DNA of 64,000 bases, taken from contig JAKQHY010000173.1 in NCBI GenBank assembly GCA_029555965.1, forward strand, positions 1 through 64,000, read 5' to 3'. Below the pieces are notes generated by a model. It saw nothing but the letters and a program-made list of their open reading frames with translations. It was not told where the DNA came from and searched no databases. Of this stretch, positions 7,637 to 17,327 are shown one piece after another; position 1 is the first letter of the stretch; the number at the start of each line of letters is the position of its first letter. The DNA is from Chloroflexota bacterium (GTDB taxonomy: Bacteria > Chloroflexota > Anaerolineae > B4-G1 > SLSP01). The translations under genes were made by a program, and so were the position numbers.

Positions 7637-9075
7637 CCCCTTCTAGCAGTGCAACTTACAGCGGTGACGATGAGCAACAGGATGAGCGGGATCACCGGCA
7701 GGCGGAAACGAATCTGGCTGATCGGGCCGGGGATGAAGGTCACGTAGAAAATGACGGCCAGCAGGAATAGTGACAGCAGGCGCGGGCGCAATCGCCACGC
7801 TCCCACCGCCGCCAGGACGCCTCCGAGCGCGTACATCGCCCCCCACCCGGCCCACAAACCGAGCGCCAGCGGGGGGAGCGCGCGCCAGCGTTCACCTACA
7901 ACCTGATCCCATGCAGCAGCCACCTGTCCTTGCGCCAGCGACTTGAGCGCCGCGCCGAAAACGTCGCCCGGCACGGCCAACGCCTCCCAGGATTGCCCGG
8001 TAAGGTGAGTATACCAGAATTTATGCTCCTGCGGGACAAACGACCAGAGCCACCAGCGCGTGTGGCTGACCAGAAACGCCATCGGATGCGCGCGGAGCAG
8101 CTTGCCGGTCACGGCCTTGAGCTGCTGCAAGCGCGCGTCGCGGGCGCGGGTGGAAAGGGTCGCTTCGGGAACCGACTCCCAACCGTAGCGCACCGCCGTC
8201 TCTCCGACGATTTCCGCGTACAGTTCCTCCCAACGGGTTGACCAGGGCGCAACGGCCTCGCCGCGCAGGCGCGCCAGCATCGCCACCGCGCTGACGTGCG
8301 CCAGGTTGTCGTCAAACGTGCGCGTGTAGAACCATTCCCCGAAGACGACGCGGTTGCGAATGAACCAGGGCGCCAGCATCACACCGATGACCCCGGCCAT
8401 CAACGCCGCGCCGCGCCACCAGCGCCGCCGCCCCGTGGTGACGCCGTGAATCAGGATTAGCAGCAGCGCCAGGGGCAGGAATTGGATGTTGGGTTTGCAC
8501 AAAATCGCGCAGCCGAACGCCACGCCGCAGCGGAGCGCGTCACGGTCGCGCCCGCGCAAAATGTAGCGGGCGAACATCCAGACGGCGGTGGTGAGCAGGA
8601 AACCGAACAGAATCTCGGTCAGCAATTCGTTGCAGAAACGCCACGAGGACGGGTTGAGCGCGTACAGCAACCCCGTCAGCCGACCGACGCGCTGCCCACC
8701 CAGGCAACAGCCCAGGCGAAAGGCGACGATGACCGTCAGGGCGTCTATCAAGATGTGGATAAGCGCGACAAAATCGGGCGCGGGGCCGGCGATGGCATAA
8801 TTGGCCGCCACAAACAGCGGGTAAAGGGGGGCGCGCACGTTGTCGGCGCGCAAGGGCGGTTCGGTATTCATCGAGTAAACGCCGTGCTCCAGCAGATTGC
8901 GCGCCAGCCAATGATAGCCTTGCGCGTCCACGTGCGTGAACTGCATCCCGTGCGGCGCCGTGGCAAAATACCAGCCGCGCACGCCCACCGCCAGCAAAAG
9001 CAGCAGGAGCGGCGTCCACAGCCGGCGCAGCCGCGCAGGGCGTGGAGGAGAAGGAAGGATATTTTCATCCATCAT
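7618..9075 (-). CDS. GT39/ArnT-like membrane glycosyltransferase
   Basis: About 485 residues with roughly ten hydrophobic segments. The first extracytoplasmic loop carries 'FTHVDAQGYHWLARNLLEHG' and 'RAPLYPLFVAANY', the acidic loop and proline pattern of polyisoprenyl-phosphate-sugar dependent (GT39/ArnT/PMT) enzymes. It probably transfers sugars on the outer face of the membrane; the substrate is unknown. The track starts at 9117. I prefer the methionine at 9075, giving MMDENILPSPPRP before the first helix, but no clear ribosome site decides it. It resembles the protein at 21004 in type but not in close sequence. Confidence 0.8.
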   Translation of the reverse strand: MMDENILPSPPRPARLRRLWTPLLLLLLAVGVRGWYFATAPHGMQFTHVDAQGYHWLARNLLEHGVYSMNTEPPLRADNVRAPLYPLFVAANYAIAGPAPDFVALIHILIDALTVIVAFRLGCCLGGQRVGRLTGLLYALNPSSWRFCNELLTEILFGFLLTTAVWMFARYILRGRDRDALRCGVAFGCAILCKPNIQFLPLALLLILIHGVTTGRRRWWRGAALMAGVIGVMLAPWFIRNRVVFGEWFYTRTFDDNLAHVSAVAMLARLRGEAVAPWSTRWEELYAEIVGETAVRYGWESVPEATLSTRARDARLQQLKAVTGKLLRAHPMAFLVSHTRWWLWSFVPQEHKFWYTHLTGQSWEALAVPGDVFGAALKSLAQGQVAAAWDQVVGERWRALPPLALGLWAGWGAMYALGGVLAAVGAWRLRPRLLSLFLLAVIFYVTFIPGPISQIRFRLPVIPLILLLIVTAVSCTARRGVGTRD

Positions 9076-9117
9076 TGAACATCTATCATGATACGTGCAA
9101 TGCATGCAGTATAACAT

Positions 9118-9315
9118 AATCAGACCCTACGCAAACGAATGGGAATTTACCGCAAAAGCACGCAGAGTTCGCACTTGTTAAGTCAAACCTAAAAACCTTT
9201 GCGCTCTTGGTGCCCTTCGTGGTTTTTCAGGAGTGTTAGGGATGAAGCATAAGCCTTGTCTTTATCACGCCCATTAGTACAATGAAAGTTATCCCTCAAC
9301 CTCGCACTAAACTAA
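9118..9315. other. Non-coding spacer with degenerate repeats
   Basis: No convincing gene. It contains short decayed repeat pieces of the 'TTTGCGCTCTTGGTGCCC' type, seen also near 22150, 26900, 43025 and 44130. It runs into the MITE-like element at 9316. A promoter for the following gene was not clearly identified. Confidence 0.5.
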
Positions 9316-9487
9316 AACCTATCCGAAAATTCTTTTTAAACGGTGACTTGCTCCTAAAGGCGCAGTTTGAGGGGGTGTTTTTTCGTGGGCGGGCTACGCC
9401 CGCCCACGAAAAAACATCCTTCTGAAAGCGGCTTTAGCCACAAACCTCGCCATGTAACGTTTCGTCGTCATAATTTTCGGATAGGTT
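9316..9487 (-). mobile_element. MITE-like element, copy 1 (172 bp)
   Basis: It is bounded by perfect 16-bp terminal inverted repeats, AACCTATCCGAAAATT (9316-9331) and its complement (9472-9487). In the middle is a long palindrome, GTTTTTTCGTGGGCGGGC-TA-GCCCGCCCACGAAAAAAC. No protein is encoded; the track ORF across it is a shadow. A homologous 171-bp element lies at 51632-51802 in the opposite orientation. A possible TA duplication flanks it, though AT-richness makes that weak. Confidence 0.75.
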
Positions 9488-9518
9488 ATAAATCGTTTGT
9501 TAATAAGGAGGGCCGGAC

Positions 9519-12233
9519 ATGGCTGAAGCGGAAACAGGGGTGCAGCGCACGCCGAAGGCGTCGCGCGGCAGTGAGGTGTTGGGCCAGGCATTGGCGTGTC
9601 TGGCCGATTGGCCGACCTGGGTGGCAGTCGCCGTCTTGCTGCTCAATGACCATTGGCTCAAGGCGACATTTCCTTCGTGGTGGACGGGCAAGGCGAGCGA
9701 TTTCGCCGGGTTGTATTTCTTCCCATTCCTGATTCTGGCGGGACTTGGTGGGCTGGAATGGATGTGCGCGCGTTGGCTACACCGGCGCTTCCATTCGCCG
9801 CGGCGCGCAATGGGGCTGGCGTTGGCCTTGACCGTGGTATGGTTTGGGGCGTTGAAACTTTCTCCATGGACGCAGCGGCCGGCCCTGGCGGTGTTGGAGC
9901 GCGTGGTGGGCGGCCCCCGACGCATCGTTGCCGACCCGACGGATTTGATCGCCCTGGGAATGTTGGCCTTCACCTGGCTCCGGTGGCGGGTCATAGCGCA
10001 ACGCTGCGCGGCGCAATCTCCGGCCCGGACGTCGCGCAGCAGCCGACGGTGGCAGCAGATAGCGCTGGCAACCGCCACGCTGGCGGCGCTGGCAACGACG
10101 CCGCCACCGCCGCAAATCAACTTCGGCGGAGCAATGGACGTCGCCATAGACGCGGCCAATCCTGACGTGCTTTACGCCAGTCTTGCAAAACAAAGAATTT
10201 TGAGTTGCAAAGATTCATTTGAAATAATAGACTGGGGTTATTGTGAGGTAGAAACCTCTGACCGGCGGGTAGAAACCTATCGCAGCGAGAATGGCGGGCG
10301 CACCTGGACGCTTTACACCGAAGTCGGCGGCTATCTGTGGGTCGATCCGCACACGCCGGGCAGATTGTTTGTGTTGAGCCACGACGGGCTATATCGCGTC
10401 GAAGCCGGACAGTCACGCCGTCTGGACTTGCCGCTACAGATGAACTTTTTCCCGGATCATTATCGAGAAGCAGCATTGCAGGCCAACCCGCACCGCCTAG
10501 CCTTTGACCCAACGACCCCGGATGTCTTGTACGTCGCGGAAGGCGCCACGATCCACGTCAGCCGCGACGGAGGAGAAACCTGGACGGCAATCGAGGCCCG
10601 GCATGGGGCGCTTGAATCGGAGGACGGAAAGACCTATACGGTCGTTCCTCTGGGCGACTCCCGCCCAAATCAACTCTATGCGCTAACCGTTGCCCCTTCT
10701 GCCCCCCAGGTGCTGTATGCGGCTAACGAAAAGATCGTTCTGCACAGCGAAGACGGAGGACAGCTCTGGTTTTACAGCCGGCAGCCGTTCGGCTGGGCCA
10801 TCAATGCCCTGGTCGTGCATCCACAAACGCCGAACGTCGTCTATGCAGCAGTCGCCTACCAGATCTGGCGTTCGGTGGATGGCGCCGATACCTGGAAGAT
10901 GGTCTATCAGTCGCCTCTGCCGGTGCTGGCGCTTGCGATTCACCCGGCAGACCCCAATGTGCTCTACGCCGGAACCTATACTGCCGGAGATGGCGGCGGC
11001 AAAATGCTGTTCAGCGACGACGGTGGGGATACGTGGACGGTGTTGGACGCGCAAGGCGGGCCGGGGTTGGCAATCAGCCCGGTTGCGCCGTACCGAGCGG
11101 TGACAGCGCTAGGGCCGCGCGGCGTCGCCATCCAGGATGGATTGCCTCTTCCGACGACAGCGCCGACTGCCACCGTTGGTCTTGTGCCGCGTATCGTCTA
11201 CGCAGACGTGCTTGCGGTCGCGCCTGACGATCCGGCTACCATGATCGCATGGGTACAGTCCCCGCCGACGTTGGCGCGCAGCACGGACGGCGGCCAGCAT
11301 TGGTCGGCGCGGGCCGTGCCAGAGCTGGCAGAGGACGTCCCGCTGACTCTGGCTGCGTCGGAGGGAGCGGGAACGGCGCTCGCGCCGGGGCGTCAGGCGA
11401 TTTATCGTTTCCACTGGGAGCCGCACGGCGTAACGGTGGAGACACTGCCGCTGCCGCCCACCCTGCACGACGCGCGTCCGGCGTCTTCCAGCCGCCCACT
11501 GCTGTACCTTCCCGGCGCGGGGCGCTGGCTGTTGGCCGCCCCGGAGGGAATCGCCTACAGCGACGACGACGGCCAGACATGGGCCTCGGCAGAGCTTTCC
11601 GCCAGCCTCGTCATCACGCCCGGCGTGCTTACTGCGACCCTGGGCTGGCCGGCGGCGCTGGTTGCGGCGACGCCTACCTCCGGCAGTGTTTCGCCGGTTT
11701 ACGCAGCGGTGGCAGTAGAGGGCGCGCTCACGTCCACCCAGGCCATCTTGCGCAGCGACGACAGCGGCAAGACGTGGGCTTTGCGCACGCAGTTGACGCC
11801 GCCGCTGTTGAAGGCGTTGGCAGTGCATCCTGACGACCCCAATTTCGTCTACGGCGGCGGCGCGGGCATCTACCAATCCGGCGACGGCGGCGCAACGTGG
11901 CAATTGCTTCACCCCGGGGTGACGGTGCGCGCGTTGGCGGTCGCCGGGCGGCAGATATGGGCCGGCACGGATGCAGGGATGTTGCGCAGCGACGATGGCG
12001 GCGTCACCTGGGTCGTCGCCTATCCGGCGCCGCAGGTCAACGGCCCGGCAGCCTTCCTGGATGTATCACTCGGGCCGGATGCGGTCACGCTGTTGGCGCG
12101 CCCCACGTGGGCCACAGCGCCGCTGCCCTACTCCGACCCGGTGACGCCGCGCCCCCGGTATGACCTGCGCGCGGGCTGGCAGACTTTCACCGAAGGATTA
12201 CCGATCTTCTTCGAGTATAACTCCAAGGATTAG
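9519..12233 (+). CDS. Membrane-anchored Asp-box (BNR/VPS10-like) beta-propeller protein
   Basis: A 904-residue protein. About residues 30-190 contain several transmembrane helices ('WVAVAVLLLNDHWLKATFP', 'LYFFPFLILAGLGGLEWM', 'LIALGMLAFTWLRW'). The rest is a series of Asp-box repeats of the form S-x-D-G-G-x-T-W ('SENGGRTWTLY', 'SRDGGETWTAI', 'SDDGGDTWTVL', 'SDDSGKTWALR', 'SGDGGATWQLL'), as in sialidase or sortilin propellers. The propeller probably faces outside. No catalytic residues for a glycosidase were found. A GGAGGG ribosome site precedes the ATG. It is followed after two bases by another propeller gene, so the two are probably co-expressed. Confidence 0.8.
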   Translation: MAEAETGVQRTPKASRGSEVLGQALACLADWPTWVAVAVLLLNDHWLKATFPSWWTGKASDFAGLYFFPFLILAGLGGLEWMCARWLHRRFHSPRRAMGLALALTVVWFGALKLSPWTQRPALAVLERVVGGPRRIVADPTDLIALGMLAFTWLRWRVIAQRCAAQSPARTSRSSRRWQQIALATATLAALATTPPPPQINFGGAMDVAIDAANPDVLYASLAKQRILSCKDSFEIIDWGYCEVETSDRRVETYRSENGGRTWTLYTEVGGYLWVDPHTPGRLFVLSHDGLYRVEAGQSRRLDLPLQMNFFPDHYREAALQANPHRLAFDPTTPDVLYVAEGATIHVSRDGGETWTAIEARHGALESEDGKTYTVVPLGDSRPNQLYALTVAPSAPQVLYAANEKIVLHSEDGGQLWFYSRQPFGWAINALVVHPQTPNVVYAAVAYQIWRSVDGADTWKMVYQSPLPVLALAIHPADPNVLYAGTYTAGDGGGKMLFSDDGGDTWTVLDAQGGPGLAISPVAPYRAVTALGPRGVAIQDGLPLPTTAPTATVGLVPRIVYADVLAVAPDDPATMIAWVQSPPTLARSTDGGQHWSARAVPELAEDVPLTLAASEGAGTALAPGRQAIYRFHWEPHGVTVETLPLPPTLHDARPASSSRPLLYLPGAGRWLLAAPEGIAYSDDDGQTWASAELSASLVITPGVLTATLGWPAALVAATPTSGSVSPVYAAVAVEGALTSTQAILRSDDSGKTWALRTQLTPPLLKALAVHPDDPNFVYGGGAGIYQSGDGGATWQLLHPGVTVRALAVAGRQIWAGTDAGMLRSDDGGVTWVVAYPAPQVNGPAAFLDVSLGPDAVTLLARPTWATAPLPYSDPVTPRPRYDLRAGWQTFTEGLPIFFEYNSKD

Positions 12234-12235
12234 GA

Positions 12236-14200
12236 ATGCGCAAACTAAAAGGTTGGGGCCATGGGTTGCTGGTCTTGTTCGTGCTGGCCTGCTGCGTGGC
12301 ATGTAGGTCTACCGCCCAACGCCGACGCAATACGCCGGCGCCGGTAGCGCCATTCCCCGATGTCCAGGGGACGCCGGTAGCCTGGGAGCTGAACGAAATC
12401 CCAGAAGTGTCGCCGGAGTGGAGCGAGTTGGCGATCACCCGTCTGGCGCGGCCTGGAGCGAAGGCGGAAGCAGTGGGGGACGTTGCCATCCACGCGATGA
12501 CGCGCCAGGGCGACGCGCTGTGGATCGCCACGGACGCCGGGCTGCTGCATCTGAATCCAACCACTCTGATTTACGACCACATCACGACCGCCGATGGGTT
12601 AGGCGGCGCGCAAGTGGCCGCCGTCGCCGTCGCGGAGGATGGCGGGGTGTGGGCGGCGACATCCGGCGGGTTGAGCACCCAGGCGCCGGGGGCGGCGTGG
12701 ATCAATTACACCGCGCAAAACACCGGCGGGGACTTGCCGGAGGGGGCGCTCACCGCAGTGTTGCCGTTCCAGGGAAAAGTTTGGGTTGGCACAGAGCGCG
12801 GGGCGCGGGTGTTCACGCCGGAGAGCGGCGGTATGTGGCAGGCTCCGGCCAACATCCCGGCGGCGCGTGTTTTGGCGTTGACGCCCGGGCCAAATGCCGA
12901 TGTGTGGGTCGTTACTTCTGAGGGAACTTATCGCGTCACAGACAACGTCATCGAGAAAATCAGTAAAATGTGGGCGCCGTCGGCGCTGGCGCGCAATGCG
13001 CAGGGCTGGCTGTGGGTGGCGCAAGAGGGATATCCCACGTTAATCAAACCGGGGGCCGAGTGGGAGTATCTGCAAGGTGGGCCAGAGGCATTGCGGCGCG
13101 ACGTAATTGCGCTCGCGCCGGGCCATGCGCCGGAACGGGTGTGGATCGCAGCGCGGAGCGCGCTGGGGCGCTACCAACAACATCAATCCCAGGGAACGCT
13201 GTGGCAAACTCTGGCGCCGCCGGCAGCGCTGAATCCGGCAGCGGTTACCACCTTGGCCCTGGATGGACGCAGCGATGTATGGATCGGCACGACCTCCGAG
13301 CTGTGGCGGTATCGTGAGTCGTGGGAACGCCTGTTTAGCGAATCTCCGCCACCCTTTAATCCCTATATTTCTTTTAAAGTGACTCTTGACGGTCGGGGAC
13401 ACCTCTGGGTGGTTCCAGGCCTATGGTGTTTTGATGGTCAGACCTGGCAGAGTTATCAGAGCAAGGCAAACGTGGCCCAGAAATCGTCCACCGTGCTGGT
13501 GCTTGGCGACGGAGCTGACGGCGTCTGGGCCATTCAAGGGCCGGGAGCCGCCAGTCACTTTGACGGCGACACCTGGCGCAGCAGCGTTTATGAGGGCGAG
13601 TCGCTCAGTTGTGCGACCAATGCAGCCGCGTTGGATGCAGCCCGAAATAGCCTGTGGATAGGGAGCGCCTGTGGTCTGACGCGCGTCACCTGGGATGCCG
13701 CCTACACTTCCTTCAAGTGGCATACCTTTGAAGCGCTGCGCGATATTGAGATCAGTGGCGTGGCGATTCGCAAGGATGGCAGCGTGTGGGTTGCCGCCGG
13801 ACGTTGGGGCTTGCTGCAATATCGAGACGGCGATTGGACGGTATATGACCGACAGCGGATCACGCGACTTGTGCAAGATGCTGAGGGAAGCCTATGGATG
13901 TTAAGAGCCTATCAACTGGTGCGCTTCGATGGGCAACGCTGGGAAGCCTACCCCGAAATCAAAGACATCCGACGCTTGCTGCCGGATCAAGTCGGCGGTC
14001 TGTGGGTGTTGCACAACAATGAGGGCCTTTCCTATTTGCGTCACGGAGCGCGCTGGCTGTATACCCCGGCGGATGGCCTGCCCAACCCAATCAGCGACAT
14101 TGCCCTCAATTCTGTGGATCAGCGGCTCTGGTTGGTTTCCAGCCAAAGCACCTTTTTCCGCCTCGATGGGCCGCGTTGGGAGCGAATTCAACTACCGTGA
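12236..14200 (+). CDS. Lipoprotein with two-component-regulator-type propeller repeats
   Basis: A 654-residue protein beginning with a basic n-region and a hydrophobic stretch ending in cysteines ('LLVLFVLACCVAC'), which fits a lipoprotein signal. The body has repeats such as 'ALWIATDAGLLHLNP', 'GVWAATSGGLSTQ', 'VWVGTERGARVFTP', 'DVWIGTTSELWRY' and 'LWIGSACGLTRV', the pattern of the Reg_prop propeller. No kinase domain follows, so this is a stand-alone extracellular sensor or binding propeller. The start lies two bases after the previous stop, implying translational coupling. It overlaps the convergent GNAT gene by nine bases. Confidence 0.8.
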   Translation: MRKLKGWGHGLLVLFVLACCVACRSTAQRRRNTPAPVAPFPDVQGTPVAWELNEIPEVSPEWSELAITRLARPGAKAEAVGDVAIHAMTRQGDALWIATDAGLLHLNPTTLIYDHITTADGLGGAQVAAVAVAEDGGVWAATSGGLSTQAPGAAWINYTAQNTGGDLPEGALTAVLPFQGKVWVGTERGARVFTPESGGMWQAPANIPAARVLALTPGPNADVWVVTSEGTYRVTDNVIEKISKMWAPSALARNAQGWLWVAQEGYPTLIKPGAEWEYLQGGPEALRRDVIALAPGHAPERVWIAARSALGRYQQHQSQGTLWQTLAPPAALNPAAVTTLALDGRSDVWIGTTSELWRYRESWERLFSESPPPFNPYISFKVTLDGRGHLWVVPGLWCFDGQTWQSYQSKANVAQKSSTVLVLGDGADGVWAIQGPGAASHFDGDTWRSSVYEGESLSCATNAAALDAARNSLWIGSACGLTRVTWDAAYTSFKWHTFEALRDIEISGVAIRKDGSVWVAAGRWGLLQYRDGDWTVYDRQRITRLVQDAEGSLWMLRAYQLVRFDGQRWEAYPEIKDIRRLLPDQVGGLWVLHNNEGLSYLRHGARWLYTPADGLPNPISDIALNSVDQRLWLVSSQSTFFRLDGPRWERIQLP

Positions 14201-14701
14201 CAAGGCTTTCTCATACAAGATTAACCCCTCGCCCATCACCGTAGTTTCTCCAACCTGCCGGAATCCATAGCCCTCGTAATATTGGCGCAGGCCCTGAATC
14301 GCCTTCCCACAATCCAGCCGGAGAAAGTCTTTGCCCTGGGCGCGGCAATACGCTTCAATGACGGCTAACACTTGTTCGCCCTTGCGCTGTCCCGCCCACT
14401 TCCGAGAAATGGTAAACGAATGAATGTAACCGGCCTTGTCCATCCGATGTCCCCAAAAAAGCTCATCCTGCCATTGAAGCCGGAAACAGCCGATCGCCTC
14501 TGCGTCCTGGTAAACCAGATAGAATTCATCCCGGTCAAATCCTTCTTGAATCCAATGGCGAAATAACGGCGGGGGATCGATCCAATCCTGCCAATAGTCA
14601 ATCCCCCGTTCTCGAAGCCACAAGGCGGCCTCTTTCAAGAATCGCAGAACCGTCGGTAGATCATCGGGATGGGTTTGAGCAAAGTGAATATCCATTGGCA
14701 T
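14192..14701 (-). CDS. GNAT-family N-acetyltransferase
   Basis: A 169-residue acetyltransferase. Motif A is seen as 'GYIHSFTISRKWAGQRKGEQVLAVIEAYCRAQG', then 'FLRLDCGKAIQGLRQYYEGYGFRQVGE'. The second methionine (MDIHFAQTHPDDLP) may be the real start, because nothing resembling a ribosome site fits the first. The substrate is not predictable. It converges with the upstream propeller gene. Confidence 0.82.
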   Translation of the reverse strand: MPMDIHFAQTHPDDLPTVLRFLKEAALWLRERGIDYWQDWIDPPPLFRHWIQEGFDRDEFYLVYQDAEAIGCFRLQWQDELFWGHRMDKAGYIHSFTISRKWAGQRKGEQVLAVIEAYCRAQGKDFLRLDCGKAIQGLRQYYEGYGFRQVGETTVMGEGLILYEKALSR

Positions 14702-14826
14702 CTCACAAAAAATTCAGGGCGCAGATAAACGCGGATTCACGCAGGTAACTTTTAAAAAATCAGCGTTCATCCGCGTTCATCTGCGTCCCACAGCTCCTTA
14801 CAGCCGATTGAGGAAAAACCTGATAG

Positions 14827-15945
14827 CTATCGCCCCTCGACTTCTTGCTTCCGATTAAACCGCGAGGCGCGCACAATGGGAAGCAGCGCGCCGACGGCGC
14901 CGCCGCCAAACGCGACAATCGCCAACAAAATGCCGAAGACGAGCAGGGGCGGAGCGGCGATACCGAGGATGCCCAACAGCAATCCCAGGGCAAAGAGGAC
15001 GACGGCGACGATGGCTGTGATCAGGGCGGCCCGCTGCGCGCGCTGCATCGAGGCGCGGCGCGCGCCGGTGATTTTCCCCGTCAGCCCGTTGATCAACACC
15101 GGTTGCGGGGCGCTCTCGTCGTCAAGGTAATAGGAGGCATAGACCGGCAAGAGCAGCAGCGTCCAGTTCGTCTGCGTGTACTTGGGCGACCAGCGGAATT
15201 TTTGGATGTGATCGGATTGGGCAGCCTGCCGGCACTCCTCGGCGGCGGCGGCCTGGAAATTAGGCGTGGCGTCGGGCCAGGCGGCGGACGGCGCGCGGTC
15301 AGGCAAGCGCACCAGGGCGTCGCTGAGCGCGTTGGCGGCGTAGGGCCGCACGTTTGTCAGGGGATACGTTCCCAATGCGCGTTCCAATGCAGGATGATCT
15401 TCCAACGCAGGCGCGACGACGTTGTCGTAGTGACGTTCCAGGCGCCCCACACGCGATTCCCAACGCACCTGGTCTTTGTGGATTTCTTCCGTTCGCCAGC
15501 CGCCGCCGTCGGCGTAGCGTTCCCGGTGACTGACGACCTGGTAGTTGAAGCCAACCTCCGCGCTCCACTCCGCCGTTACGTTCCCATCCACCAGCCACAG
15601 GGGCAGATACAGCGGTTGCACCCGCGCGCGCAAAGCGTCGCCGTTAAGGTCGCGCGGTGCGTAGGGGATGCCGCCGGCGAAAGTTTCCACACTGAGGTTC
15701 AGAGTGGCCGCATCCACCGCAAAGGGCAACCATTGTTCCGGCGGAAGCCGATAAGGCAACTGCGCGGCGGCTTCGCCTAGCGGCGTCAAGTCGGCCTGGA
15801 AGCAGTGCGGGCAACGGATGTCCGCCTTATCCGGCGGCGCAAAGTAGCGCCAATCGCAGTGCGGGCAACGGACACTTTCCAACGCGACGCCCCACGCCGA
15901 GGGCGCCGGCGGGTTGGATTCTTGAGGTACGGTTGAGTCAGACAT
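14827..15945 (-). CDS. Zinc-ribbon membrane protein, paralogue B
   Basis: I start it at MSDSTVPQESNPP (15945), where an AAGGAG site is placed correctly; the longer track start is a shadow of the neighbouring gene. The protein is 372 aa. It has an N-terminal double zinc ribbon (CPHC twice, residues about 27-55), a long soluble domain, and two C-terminal transmembrane stretches ('LITAIVAVVLFALGLLLGILGI', 'LLVFGILLAIVAFGGGAVGALL'). It overlaps the upstream gene by eight bases and shares its architecture, with a 'VLINGLTGKITGARR' motif matching 'VMVNGQTGTVAGQRP' there. Function is unknown. Confidence 0.75.
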   Translation of the reverse strand: MSDSTVPQESNPPAPSAWGVALESVRCPHCDWRYFAPPDKADIRCPHCFQADLTPLGEAAAQLPYRLPPEQWLPFAVDAATLNLSVETFAGGIPYAPRDLNGDALRARVQPLYLPLWLVDGNVTAEWSAEVGFNYQVVSHRERYADGGGWRTEEIHKDQVRWESRVGRLERHYDNVVAPALEDHPALERALGTYPLTNVRPYAANALSDALVRLPDRAPSAAWPDATPNFQAAAAEECRQAAQSDHIQKFRWSPKYTQTNWTLLLLPVYASYYLDDESAPQPVLINGLTGKITGARRASMQRAQRAALITAIVAVVLFALGLLLGILGIAAPPLLVFGILLAIVAFGGGAVGALLPIVRASRFNRKQEVEGR

Positions 15946-17221
15946 CACCCATCTCCTTTGCTTTCCCGTAAGTGCCCACCGCAAAAGCGCCGCCGGCAAC
16001 CAAAGCGACCAGAGCAACGATGAGCACGATAGGCCCTGCCGGGGGTACTCCCACCAGCAGCAACAAGCCGAGCAGCCCCAGCAAGACGCCGGGCGCGACC
16101 ATTGCGGCAATCGCCAGCCAGACTTTCGGCCAGTCCACCGGGCGCTGACCTGCCACCGTCCCCGTCTGCCCGTTGACCATCACCTGGTACGTCGCGTCCT
16201 CGTACTTGTACGTAGAAACGTAAAGCGGCGCGAGGATGTAGCGCCAGCTTTCGTCCTGGAAGTTCAGGGACATGCTGAAGTTGCGAATCTGCGAGGTGCT
16301 GGCCTGACCGCGACACGTCTCGCGCGTCTGCGCGCGCATCTCCTCGCGGCCGGCGGCCCAGGCGGCTTGCAGGGGGACATCGTAAGCCTGCGCCATCAAC
16401 CCGGCCAGATACTTGGGGTCGTAAGGGGTCAGTTGCGCCGTTCGGTAATCCTTGAGGCGCTTCAGCAGCACGTTGCTCAAGCGCGTCGTGCCGGAGACCA
16501 GCAAGTCGTCGAAGACCCGTTGCGCGTGACCCGACTCCCAGCGCCAGACGGTAACGGTGCGTGTGTGTCGGTTGCCTTTACTGTCGCGATACGATTCCGT
16601 CTTCTGGTGGCCGACTTCGGCCTTCCAGTCGGCCTCGGTGAGGGCGTCGAGCGTCCAGAACGGCACGTAGATGGCGCTGAAGCGCGCCATACTTGCCAGA
16701 TCGCGCAGGGATTTGGGCGTCATCCAACTGCTGCCGAGCCACGCCCGCACATACTGGGTACATACGGCGTCCGTGATCTGGAAGGGGATCAGGAAACGCG
16801 GGCGCAAGTTGTCCTGCGGCGCATCCTGCTGCACCACCCGGTTCGATCCGCAAAACGGGCAGGTGTGCGTCAACTCACCCGCAGGGAGCGTGGTGCGCGC
16901 GCTGCAATTCTGGCAGGCGATTTCCTTGCGGGCCTCGCCCCAGCCGCGCGCAGCAGCGACTTCCATCGTCGCTACTGTGAACTCAAATTCTTCAGCCCCC
17001 TTCCCCACGATGGATTTGGGCGGCGGCTCGTAGTACCCACAATGCGAGCAGCGCAGGCCGCCGTCGCTCACGCTGTAAGCGGTCGTGGCCTGGCACTGCG
17101 GGCACTTGAACTCGGCGACTTCAGGCTGCGCCGTGGCTTCAACGGGCGCCGGCATGTAGACTTCAATGCCGGGGATCGCGGAAGGCGTGGGGACAAATCC
17201 CGCTGGTGGAAATTCGGTCAT
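15938..17221 (-). CDS. Zinc-ribbon membrane protein, paralogue A
   Basis: A 427-residue protein with two zinc ribbons near the N-terminus (CPQC/CSHC at about 40-60; CQNC/CPFC at about 102-122). A soluble domain with 'FLIPFQIT' and 'IYVPFWTLDA' follows, then a C-terminal pair of hydrophobic helices. This resembles bacterial proteins annotated as TFIIB-type zinc-ribbon containing, whose role is not established. It forms a two-gene operon with its paralogue. An AAGGAG site precedes the start. Confidence 0.75.
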   Translation of the reverse strand: MTEFPPAGFVPTPSAIPGIEVYMPAPVEATAQPEVAEFKCPQCQATTAYSVSDGGLRCSHCGYYEPPPKSIVGKGAEEFEFTVATMEVAAARGWGEARKEIACQNCSARTTLPAGELTHTCPFCGSNRVVQQDAPQDNLRPRFLIPFQITDAVCTQYVRAWLGSSWMTPKSLRDLASMARFSAIYVPFWTLDALTEADWKAEVGHQKTESYRDSKGNRHTRTVTVWRWESGHAQRVFDDLLVSGTTRLSNVLLKRLKDYRTAQLTPYDPKYLAGLMAQAYDVPLQAAWAAGREEMRAQTRETCRGQASTSQIRNFSMSLNFQDESWRYILAPLYVSTYKYEDATYQVMVNGQTGTVAGQRPVDWPKVWLAIAAMVAPGVLLGLLGLLLLVGVPPAGPIVLIVALVALVAGGAFAVGTYGKAKEMGDV

Positions 17222-17290
17222 GGACTTCTCCTTTCTGACAAGCTTACCCCATTGAGTATAAGCACTGACAGAGAGTAGTCAACTTCCCGT

Positions 17291-17318
17291 TTGACAAACC
17301 CTCCCGACAGTAGATAAT
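17291..17318 (+). promoter_or_regulatory. Promoter of rnd giving a near-leaderless transcript
   Basis: TTGACA (17291-17296), 16 bases, GATAAT (17313-17318). The ATG of rnd is at 17328, only nine bases past the -10, and there is no ribosome site. The mRNA should therefore start at or just before the start codon. Confidence 0.6.
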
Positions 17319-17327
17319 GACCTTGTC

